Below are positions 57,515-64,000 of a stretch of DNA of 64,000 bases, piece after piece. Position 1 is the stretch's first letter. The number at the start of each line of letters is the position of its first letter. A program made the position numbers and the translations under genes. This stretch comes from an uncultured Clostridia bacterium. Lineage in GTDB: Bacteria; Bacillota; Clostridia; TANB77; CAG-508. The notes below the pieces were generated by a model. It was not told the origin of the DNA. It searched no databases and worked only from the letters and a program-made list of their open reading frames with translations. The DNA lies in assembly GCA_934183305.1 (NCBI GenBank), contig CAKPSF010000001.1:310001-374000 (forward strand), in the 5' to 3' direction.

Positions 57515-57521
57515 ATAAAAT

Positions 57522-57550
57522 TTAGGCAGGTCTAACCTGCCTATTTAAAA
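57522..57550 (+). terminator. Hairpin between minE and rodA
   Basis: TAGGCAGGT pairs with ACCTGCCTA, followed by TTTAAAA; a weak terminator within the operon. Confidence 0.65.
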
Positions 57551-57571
57551 ATAATCTCGAAAGGATAAAAG

Positions 57572-58681
57572 ATGAAAAAGAGATTTTTACGAAATGTTGA
57601 ATGGGGAATACTAATTTGTAGCGTTATTCTCTTAGTAATTGGATTAATAGCATTATTTTCTGCAACTCAAGAGAGTGGCTATTCAGAATTTAAAAAACAA
57701 ATTTTATGGTTTTTAATAAGTATTCCAATTATAATTATTGTAATGTTTATTGATTATAATACAATTGTTAAGTTTTCACCTTTTTTTTATGGATTATTTA
57801 TATTATTGCTTATAGGAGTTTTATTCACTGAGCCAGTAAATGGGGCGACCAGCTGGTATCAAATAACAGAAACTTTAAAATTTCAACCAAGTGAATTAGC
57901 CAAGATTTTTGTAATAATGTTTGTAGCTTGGGTAATGGTAAAAATACAGAATAATAATAAAAATGAAATAAACAGAATACATAAATTACTAATTGTATTA
58001 GCCTCTGTTGGTGTGCCATTATTTTTAATAATTTTGCAACCAGATTATGGAACTGCAATGGCATTTATAGTAGCAACATGTTTTATGTTGTTTGCTGCTG
58101 GAATAGATAAAAAATATATAATTATTGCATTTTTATTAATTTTGATTACAGTGCCAATAGCATATTTATATGTATTACCAGAACATGCAAAAACAAGAAT
58201 ACAAGTATTCTTAAATCCTAATATAGAACCAAGAGGAGCAGGATATAATATAATTCAGTCTAAACTTGCAATTGGAGCAGGAAAGCTATTTGGAATGGGG
58301 ATATTAAAAGGAAACCAAACTCAACTAGGTTATTTATACCCTAAAACAACAGACTTTATTTTTTCTGTAATTGGTGAAGAATTAGGATTTATATTTGCAG
58401 GAGCAATAATAGTTTTATATATAGTAATGATAACTAAATCAATATATGTTGCAAAAACAGCTAAAAACGATTTGGGATCATATGTTGCAATTGGAATAGC
58501 AGGAATATTTTCATTTCATATGATAGAAAACATAGGAATGACTATGGGATTACTTCCAATTACAGGAGTACCACTACCATTTGTAAGTTATGGGGGAAGC
58601 TCTATGATAACAAATTTTATGTGTATAGCAATGCTTTTAAATATTAGTGGAAGAAGGCAAAAAACAATATTCCTAAATTAG
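57572..58681 (+). CDS. rodA: RodA/FtsW family peptidoglycan polymerase
   Basis: 369 residues with about ten membrane helices and the SEDS signatures FQPSELAKIFVIMF, LQPDYGTAM and GVPLPFVSYGGSSM. SEDS proteins polymerise lipid II with a partner class B PBP, here probably the mrdA product. Confidence 0.94.
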   Translation: MKKRFLRNVEWGILICSVILLVIGLIALFSATQESGYSEFKKQILWFLISIPIIIIVMFIDYNTIVKFSPFFYGLFILLLIGVLFTEPVNGATSWYQITETLKFQPSELAKIFVIMFVAWVMVKIQNNNKNEINRIHKLLIVLASVGVPLFLIILQPDYGTAMAFIVATCFMLFAAGIDKKYIIIAFLLILITVPIAYLYVLPEHAKTRIQVFLNPNIEPRGAGYNIIQSKLAIGAGKLFGMGILKGNQTQLGYLYPKTTDFIFSVIGEELGFIFAGAIIVLYIVMITKSIYVAKTAKNDLGSYVAIGIAGIFSFHMIENIGMTMGLLPITGVPLPFVSYGGSSMITNFMCIAMLLNISGRRQKTIFLN

Positions 58682-58700
58682 GAAACCAAAAGGTAAGATT

Positions 58701-59678
58701 ATGTATTTAAAAAAAATAAAGATAGGAAATGTAGAATTAGAAAATAATATATTATTAGCACCAATGGCAGGTATTACAGACCTGCCATTTAGAAAAATTG
58801 CTAAAAAACAAGGTGCTAGTCTAGTATATACTGAAATGGTAAGTAGCAAAGCTATATTCCATAATGACGAAAAAACAAAAAAACTATTAAATATGCAAGG
58901 AGAAGAAAGACCGATTGCAGTCCAGATTTTTGGGAGTGATGTAGAATCAATGGTGTATGCAGCAAAGTATGTTGAACCATTGGCAGATATAATTGATATT
59001 AATATGGGATGTCCAGCTCCTAAAGTAGTAAAAAATGGAGATGGATCAAAACTTTTATTAAATTTAGATTTGGCAGAGGAAATTGTTAAAGAAGTAGTTG
59101 AAAATGTTAATAAACCTGTTACGGTTAAAATGAGAAAAGGATGGAACAATAGCAATATTGTTGCAGTAGAAGCAGCAAAGAGGTTTGAGAAAGCTGGCGC
59201 AAGTGCAATAACAATACATGGAAGAACAAGAGAAGAATATTATAGTGGAAGTTGCGATTTGGAAATAATAAAGCGAGTAAAAGAAGCGGTAAGTATTCCA
59301 GTTATAGGAAATGGAGACATTAAAGATGTTAGTTCAGCAATTAAAATGTTTGAATATACTGGGGTAGATGGAATAATGATAGGCAGAGCAACACTTGGAA
59401 ATCCATGGATATTTAGAGAAATAATTGAAGGATTAAAAAATGAAGATAAAAATTACAGTATTCAAATTTTAAATCAGGAGAGATTAGAAACAATACTAGA
59501 ACATATAAATTTAGAGATAGAGGAAAAAGGCGAATATGTTGCAATAAGAGAAATGAGAAAACATATATCAGGATATACAAAAAAACTTCCAAACTCATCT
59601 AAATTTAGAGAAGAAATGAACAAAATAGAAGATAAAAATGAGCTAATAAAATTTATAACTGAATATTTAAAAAATTAG
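58701..59678 (+). CDS. dus: tRNA-dihydrouridine synthase
   Basis: 325 residues: ILLAPMAGITDLPFR at the start, INMGCPAPKVVKNGDGSKLL with the active-site Cys, ITIHGRTREEYYSG, and GIMIGRATLGNPWIF. A TIM-barrel flavoprotein that reduces uridines in tRNA D loops; of the DusB type. Confidence 0.95.
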   Translation: MYLKKIKIGNVELENNILLAPMAGITDLPFRKIAKKQGASLVYTEMVSSKAIFHNDEKTKKLLNMQGEERPIAVQIFGSDVESMVYAAKYVEPLADIIDINMGCPAPKVVKNGDGSKLLLNLDLAEEIVKEVVENVNKPVTVKMRKGWNNSNIVAVEAAKRFEKAGASAITIHGRTREEYYSGSCDLEIIKRVKEAVSIPVIGNGDIKDVSSAIKMFEYTGVDGIMIGRATLGNPWIFREIIEGLKNEDKNYSIQILNQERLETILEHINLEIEEKGEYVAIREMRKHISGYTKKLPNSSKFREEMNKIEDKNELIKFITEYLKN

Positions 59679-59690
59679 AACATATAAATT

Positions 59691-59722
59691 AAAAGGATAG
59701 ACTTTAAGTCTATTCTTTTAAT
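59691..59722 (+). terminator. Terminator after dus
   Basis: AAAAGGATAGACTT pairs with AGTCTATTCTTTT followed by Ts. Confidence 0.88.
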
Positions 59723-59729
59723 TTTAGTT

Positions 59730-59957
59730 AAATAGAAATTGTAATTTATATAACAAATATAATTGCAATCAATTTATTTTGAGAGCATTTTTTCAAAATT
59801 AGACCCTCCAAGCTAACGGGTATTCCCCGCCTCAAAGGGCTGTCAGGTCGTAATTTTTCAAAAAAGTCTCAAAATAAATTGATATATAGTAGCGTAAAAC
59901 TATTAAATAAAAACAAATAGTTAGTAGCGGATTAATCTTGAAGATTACAATTTATAG
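59730..59957 (+). ncRNA. Structured ncRNA, possibly 6S-like (class uncertain)
   Basis: A long extended hairpin fills the 290-base gap. Outer arms AAATTGTAAT and ATTACAATTT pair at the ends; ATCAATTTATTTTGAGA (about 59768-59784) pairs with TCTCAAAATAAATTGAT (about 59867-59883); then TTTTTTC...AAAATTAGACC pairs with GGTCGTAATTTTTC...AAAAAA. The apex, from CCTCC to GGGCTGTCA with CGGGTATTCCCCG, is the only GC-rich, conserved-looking part. Single-rod shape and length are compatible with 6S RNA, but I could not match it to a class; it is not a standard SRP RNA or T-box. Confidence 0.5.
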
Positions 59958-59971
59958 AAAGGAAGATTATT

Positions 59972-60610
59972 TTGAAAATAAAAAGAATTTTAATAATTTT
60001 ATTAATAATCTTTGTTTTGTGTTTTTTTATACAAATAGTTTATAAAACTCATAAAAATGGAAATAATATAGATAAATCAACTGATGATTTGGTAGAATAT
60101 ATTTTAAATATTAGTTCGTATGAAGCTAAAATTGAAGTGACTATTACCTCAAATAAAACTACAAATAAGTATATGTTTAATCAATATTATGTAGAAAATA
60201 AATATGCAAGGCAAATTGTACAAGAACCTTTACCTATACAAAACCTAGAAATTCTATATAAAGATAATAAACTTGAAATTAAGAATACTAATTTAGGAAT
60301 AAGCAAAATATATGAAAACTATAAAAATATAAATAGCAATTCATTATGGTTAAATAGTTTTACTGATAGTTGTAATGGCGAAGGATACTCTTTGGAAGAA
60401 AATAATGATGAGGTAATAATAAAAAATAAAAAAGAAAATAATAAAATGTTGTACATAAACAAAAAAACTAAATTACCAACAAAATTAGTAATTCGAGACA
60501 ATAGCAATAAAAATGAAATTTACATAGAATATAAAGAGATAAAATTAAATAGTGTACAAGAAAAAGATATTTTTGCATTTAAAACAAAAGATATTAAAAG
60601 CGAAGTATAG
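59972..60610 (+). CDS. LolA-like membrane-anchored protein
   Basis: 212 residues. A membrane signal anchor (about 5-22) precedes a beta-rich domain with ILNISSYEAKIEVTITSNKTTNKY and a Lys-x-x-L-P-T-K-L motif of the LolA/DUF4292-like fold (KKTKLPTKLVIRD). TTG 59972 start after GGAAGA. Similar proteins in clostridia act in sporulation or envelope maintenance; role here unknown. Confidence 0.72.
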   Translation: MKIKRILIILLIIFVLCFFIQIVYKTHKNGNNIDKSTDDLVEYILNISSYEAKIEVTITSNKTTNKYMFNQYYVENKYARQIVQEPLPIQNLEILYKDNKLEIKNTNLGISKIYENYKNINSNSLWLNSFTDSCNGEGYSLEENNDEVIIKNKKENNKMLYINKKTKLPTKLVIRDNSNKNEIYIEYKEIKLNSVQEKDIFAFKTKDIKSEV

Positions 60611-60687
60611 TTTTAACTATTTAATCTCATATTAGAACTAAAAAATATATCTATAATCTAAAAACTGATACACTAGGAGTGAATGTT

Positions 60688-61032
60688 ATGATAGTTAAAA
60701 GAGGAGATATGTTTTACGCGGATTTGAGCCCAGTTGTTGGGTCCGAACAGGGAGGAATACGCCCAGTATTAATAGTACAAAATGATATGGGAAATAAATA
60801 TAGCCCTACTGTAATAGCTGCAGCAATTACATCGCAAACAACTAAAAACAAGTTGCCTACACATATTGAAATTGATTCAAAAATGTTTGGACTAAAGTCT
60901 GATTCAGTGGTCTTGACTGAACAAATAAGAACCATAGATAAGAGTAGATTAAAAGAAAAAATAGGGCGAATAGATGATGAAAAAACTCTAGATAAAATAA
61001 ATAATGCAATAGGAGTTAGTTTTGGACTATGA
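60688..61032 (+). CDS. mazF: MazF/EndoA-type mRNA interferase toxin
   Basis: 114 residues, start ATG 60688 (AGGAG eight bases upstream), which gives the classic MIVKRGDMFYADLSPVVGSEQGG opening. RPVLIVQND and SDSVVLTEQIRTIDKSRL complete the PemK/EndoA fold. EndoA cuts RNA at UACAU in Bacillus. No cognate mazE-like antitoxin precedes it. Confidence 0.93.
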   Translation: MIVKRGDMFYADLSPVVGSEQGGIRPVLIVQNDMGNKYSPTVIAAAITSQTTKNKLPTHIEIDSKMFGLKSDSVVLTEQIRTIDKSRLKEKIGRIDDEKTLDKINNAIGVSFGL

Positions 61033-61035
61033 AAA

Positions 61036-61067
61036 ACAAAAAGAGGAAATTTTAATTTCCTCTTTTT
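61036..61067 (+). terminator. Terminator after mazF
   Basis: AAAAAGAGGAAATT pairs with AATTTCCTCTTTTT; its T run starts repeat copy B. Confidence 0.9.
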
Positions 61068-61197
61068 AATATACTAGGAAATTTCTCATTCCCTAGTATA
61101 TTAAAAATGCTATAATCGCTATTGCCTTTGAGATTTCCTCATTTCATTCGGAAACTCAAATCGGCGAGAACAAAGGGCGACTAAAGTCGCTTTGTTC
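61063..61197 (+). repeat. 135-base interspersed repeat, copy B
   Basis: Second copy of the element at 51765-51899, two differences in 135 bases, again directly behind a terminator. Confidence 0.85.
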
Positions 61198-61201
61198 GTT
61201 G

Positions 61202-62146
61202 CTATATTTTTAATTTCTTTATAATTTTAATTTCCTCATATAGCTTTCTAACTGCCTCTTCTTTGGCATCTAATGCTGTATGATATTCATCTAGTATATT
61301 GTGAAAATTTTCAACAGTTTCACCATTTGTTAAAATTAATTTTAAACCTTCTTCGAAATATTCTTTATCCTTATCTTTGGTTGCATTTTGCGCTTTTGTA
61401 AAGTATTTGTCAGCTGTTTCAAGTCTTTTAATCTCTGATTTTAAATACTTCATATATTCATCTATACATGCTATTTCATAAATTATATCATCAATAACTA
61501 CTTTAAATAAAATTTTTAAAATTCGTGGGTTAATTTTTCCAAGTTTTTCATTAGTTCTTAATTGGTCTAAAGCAACAGATTTTATATGAGATTCTGGTTG
61601 AGCATCCTTAATTAATTCTCTTAAAGTTTCAGAGATATTAATATGTGTTTTATATTGCCTTTTAGAAGTAATTGCATCATATTCATCTGCCACACGTACT
61701 ATTTGAGCAACATATGGAATGTCCTTTTTAGTAACTCCATTTGGATAACCGGTTCCATTTAATGCTTCATGATGGTAAAGGGCAGCATTTGCATAAGGAC
61801 GTAACTTAATATCTTTCATACATATTTCATAACCCTTTGTTGTATGAGTTTTTATAATTTCAAATTCTTCATCTGTAAGTCTTCCGGGTTTATTTAATAT
61901 TTCTTGTGGAATACAAAGTTTTCCAACATCATGTAAATAGCCATTCATAGTTGAAAAAATTGTAACCTGCCAATTAAATCTTAGATATTCACAAATTCTA
62001 CAAACAAGATTTGCAACATTCTCAGAATGCTTTTTGGTAATAGGGTCCATTTTATCAAGAATTGCAAGCTGATATCTCATTGTATCATTTAGATTATATG
62101 CCTTTAAATTTGCAGCATTATAAAAATCAAAAGAATAATTCTTCAT
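61202..62146 (-). CDS. HD-GYP domain protein
   Basis: 314 residues. HD-GYP core at about 30-190: HSENVANLVCRICEYL, HDVGKLCIPQEILNKPG, YHHEALNGTGYPNG and RVADEYDAITSKRQYK. The C-terminal third is a helical extension (KYLKSEIKRLETADKYF). HD-GYP enzymes hydrolyse cyclic di-GMP, opposing the GGDEF protein at 28.9 kb. No sensory domain is seen upstream of the core. Confidence 0.9.
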   Translation of the reverse strand: MKNYSFDFYNAANLKAYNLNDTMRYQLAILDKMDPITKKHSENVANLVCRICEYLRFNWQVTIFSTMNGYLHDVGKLCIPQEILNKPGRLTDEEFEIIKTHTTKGYEICMKDIKLRPYANAALYHHEALNGTGYPNGVTKKDIPYVAQIVRVADEYDAITSKRQYKTHINISETLRELIKDAQPESHIKSVALDQLRTNEKLGKINPRILKILFKVVIDDIIYEIACIDEYMKYLKSEIKRLETADKYFTKAQNATKDKDKEYFEEGLKLILTNGETVENFHNILDEYHTALDAKEEAVRKLYEEIKIIKKLKI

Positions 62147-62258
62147 TCGTAATCACCTAATATAAATATATAAATAAAATATAAAAAAGTCAAGAAAAAT
62201 TTTTGAGCTGTCAATGGAAACAGAGTTTTTTGACGGCTATTAAAAATTTTTAATTCTA

Positions 62259-62287
62259 TTGACATTTTGAATGCATTAAAATATAAT
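62259..62287 (+). promoter_or_regulatory. Consensus promoter of the (TA)n leader
   Basis: Perfect TTGACA at 62259-62264 and TATAAT at 62282-62287 with a 17-base spacer. Transcription should begin about 62294, so ATG 62296 is essentially leaderless and ATG 62341 is the better start. Confidence 0.85.
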
Positions 62288-62340
62288 ATCTAAAAATGAA
62301 CTATAAAAAAATTAAAGATATAACAAAGGAAATAGTAGAA

Positions 62341-62478
62341 ATGTCTAAAACCGTTGCGGGCGTATATATATATATATATATATATATATACGCTAATCTA
62401 ACTAATAGAATATACAAAATAAAGACTATGTACAAACATGGTCTTTGTAAAAAATGCTATAAGATAGATGAATTTTAA
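62341..62478 (+). other. Leader ORF with (TA)n repeat, in frame to YKIDEF
   Basis: From ATG 62341 (AAGGA upstream) the leader reads MSKTVAGV, then alternating Tyr-Ile from a TA run at 62363-62390, then ANL and on to CYKIDEF, stopping at 62476-62478. It aligns in layout with the CA leaders (start, repeat, NL, ending YKIDEF), but here the repeat length keeps the frame open. The stop falls in the loop of the terminator at 62461. An inner hairpin AAGACTATG/CATGGTCTT precedes it. Confidence 0.6.
62358..62393 (+). repeat. (TA)14 palindromic microsatellite
   Basis: GCG followed by fourteen TA units and CGC gives a perfect palindrome able to form a cruciform or hairpin. Counting from the analogous GTA codon it has 13 units, which keeps the frame open where the CA copies (11) do not. 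Confidence 0.88.
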
Positions 62479-62502
62479 AAATAAAATTCGTCTATCTTTT
62501 TT
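62461..62502 (+). terminator. Terminator between the TA leader and its pilin-like gene
   Basis: AAGATAGATGAATTTT pairs with AAAATTCGTCTATCTT (one mismatch), followed by T run. Only 37 bases separate it from the next start, with no room for another promoter, so the downstream gene needs readthrough. Confidence 0.88.
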
Positions 62503-62539
62503 GCGTTTTTAAAGATATAAAAACAAAAGGAGAAAAAAT

Positions 62540-64000
62540 ATGAAGAAAGAAAAAGGTTCAATAGCAATATTTACATTAGTTACATTGTTATTTATGGTAG
62601 CGTTTTTGATAATATCATATGCAAATATTATAAATAACTCAAAGGTGTTAAAAGAACAGTATAGTACAATTAAAGGAATTTACTACAAATCAAATGATAG
62701 TTCATCTTATACAGATGTATATACAGATTTAAGAAAAAAGAATAGACAGAATTTAACTGCATATGTTGACAATTCTAATATTTTAGAATTGGAAAAAACA
62801 TTTGAAAGTAAATTAGTTAATTATAAAATATATGGAAATAGTGTGCAAAATGGAACTCCAAGTCCAGATAATTCAGTAGAAATACAAAACGTAGGGGATG
62901 CAGTAAATTTAATAAATGTACCAGATTTTAATGTGACATATGAAGATTTCTATTATAGGGATACAGCAACAGGATTTCTTTTGAAACCTAATTGCACATA
63001 TACATTATCATTTGACTATAAAGTAAATTCGACATCAGGTACTCTTTATTGTGGTATTGGATATGGTACAAGTGCTTATTCAAGTGATATGAGAGAATTA
63101 AAATATCCAAATCAAGTAAATGGAAGACATGTTGTTACATTCACTACGCCAACCGACATAGGGGATGAGAAGTATTTATTTGTAAGATTTGTAAGAACAA
63201 ATTCAAAAGCTAGTGTAAATGTAGATATTAGTTCTATGCAACTTGAATATGGAACAATAGCAACAGCGTACACACCTTATGGCAAATACAGAATACAAAT
63301 AAAGAGCGAAAATGTAAAAAATGCAGTTAACTTAATAAATGTGTCGGACTTTAATTTGTCATATGAGAATAATTATTTTATAAATACAACCACAGATTTC
63401 TTTTTACAACCTGACTGCACATACACATTATCATTTGATTATAAAGTGAATTTGACAACTGATGACATTGGGTGTGGTATTGGATATGGAACAAAATTTT
63501 ATAGTAATGACATAATCTATACCAAGAAATATCCAAATAAAACAAATGGAAGGTATATTGTTACATTTACTACACCGGCTGATATAGGTGAAGATAAATT
63601 ACTATTTGTAAGATTTGCAAGAACCAACTCAAAAGCAAGTGTAAATGTGGACATTAGTAATATACAACTTGAATATGGAGGAACAGCAACTGAATATATG
63701 TCTTATAAAAATAGAGTAAGCGTAGTAACAAATATATACTTAAATGAGCCACTTCGTAAAGCAGGAGATTATGCTGATTATATAGATTTTAAAAATAAGA
63801 AAATTGTTAGAAAAATTAAAACTTTTACATTTAGCATAAATGATTTAAAATATAAATATGTATACAACGACTTAAATGGAATTAGTATTCCGATGATATT
63901 AGAATCTAAATGGACTAGAGCTGATGGAGTTTGTAACAGAGAAGATAAAGTTGGAAAATATTATTACTCATCTGGACACTATATGTGGATTGGTGTAGGT
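62540..64000 (+). CDS. Pilin-like protein with phage-tail-like repeats (partial)
   Basis: The frame from ATG 62540 (RBS AGGAG) runs off the window, giving at least 487 residues. The N-terminus KGSIAIFTLVTLLFMVAFL is a prepilin-type or simple anchor helix. It is followed by a segment YKIYGNSVQNGTPSPDN, which resembles phage minor tail and receptor-binding proteins, and then two related modules of about 140 residues (CTYTLSFDYKVN...GRHVVTFTTP...FVRFVRTNSKASVNVDIS and its copy). These look like jelly-roll carbohydrate-binding modules. Codon use is host-like. No stop or CGG in frame is seen up to the window end. Confidence 0.75.
   Translation, partial: MKKEKGSIAIFTLVTLLFMVAFLIISYANIINNSKVLKEQYSTIKGIYYKSNDSSSYTDVYTDLRKKNRQNLTAYVDNSNILELEKTFESKLVNYKIYGNSVQNGTPSPDNSVEIQNVGDAVNLINVPDFNVTYEDFYYRDTATGFLLKPNCTYTLSFDYKVNSTSGTLYCGIGYGTSAYSSDMRELKYPNQVNGRHVVTFTTPTDIGDEKYLFVRFVRTNSKASVNVDISSMQLEYGTIATAYTPYGKYRIQIKSENVKNAVNLINVSDFNLSYENNYFINTTTDFFLQPDCTYTLSFDYKVNLTTDDIGCGIGYGTKFYSNDIIYTKKYPNKTNGRYIVTFTTPADIGEDKLLFVRFARTNSKASVNVDISNIQLEYGGTATEYMSYKNRVSVVTNIYLNEPLRKAGDYADYIDFKNKKIVRKIKTFTFSINDLKYKYVYNDLNGISIPMILESKWTRADGVCNREDKVGKYYYSSGHYMWIGVG

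Noticed and set aside
59760..59890. SRP RNA at the intergenic hairpin
   Set aside because: The conserved GGAA-type apical loop sequence of SRP RNA is missing; only the GTCAGGTC-like string was suggestive.
62296..62340. ATG 62296 as start of the TA leader
   Set aside because: It lies at the predicted transcription start with no room for an RBS; ATG 62341 has one and matches the CA leaders in layout.

Overview
The window is very AT-rich DNA with dense, mostly plus-strand genes. It carries spoIIE with Spo0A-box-like sites, a radC-mreBCD-mrdA-minC cluster, minDE-rodA, lemA, a cwlD-type amidase, an LPXTG-type anchor and a cohesin/dockerin pair. This fits a spore-forming-lineage Firmicute, most likely an uncultured gut-type clostridium. 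No rRNA, phage block, transposase or CRISPR array was found.

Layout. 0-8 kb: tRNA-Arg(CCT) with a duplicated 3' end, tadA, then three pilin-like genes (1503, 3607, 6643) whose 3' ends look like variable regions of a diversity-generating retroelement (DGR), with a MecA-like gene between. 8-14.4 kb: DUF4321, radC, mreB, mreC, mreD, mrdA, minC. 14.5-17.4 kb: two small minus-strand genes and a pilin/beta-helix gene. 17.5-25.5 kb: giant cyclic beta-1,2-glucan synthase. 25.6-34 kb: OmpR-type two-component system, Ig-like membrane protein, GGDEF protein, amidase, spoIIE, acyl-ACP thioesterase. 34-41.5 kb: small pilin, WG-repeat protein, unknown membrane protein, acpS, tatD, lemA, M48 protease, G5/3D cell-wall protein. 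41.7-51.7 kb: fourth DGR-type target, exonuclease III, AI-2E family permease, giant Ig-like protein with a dockerin, cohesin-LPQTG protein. 52-62 kb: rnc, Elp3-like radical SAM, YitT-like, XRE regulator, ogg, minD-minE-rodA-dus, a structured ncRNA, a LolA-like protein, mazF, an HD-GYP protein. From 62.3 kb: a repeat-bearing leader, a terminator and a pilin-like gene cut by the window end.

Main discovery. Four genes are each broken by an apparent +1 frameshift, five sites in all (positions 16323, 16480, 25185, 30083, 43618). Every site has the same form: the in-frame codon is CGG followed by A or T, and skipping its C (reading GGA/GGT, Gly) restores a conserved full-length protein. In a manual scan of every other gene, CGG never appears in frame, though it is common in the other two frames, and CGA, CGT, CGC and AGA are used. 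This points to systematic +1 frameshifting (or CGGN quadruplet decoding) at an otherwise avoided, probably tRNA-less CGG codon.

Second system. The pilin-like surface genes combine three diversification layers: DGR-type variable 3' ends (with no reverse transcriptase in the window, so driven in trans), (CA)11 microsatellites near the start codon that set the reading frame, and short leader ORFs whose in-frame end lies inside an intrinsic terminator, suggesting a repeat-length-controlled attenuator.
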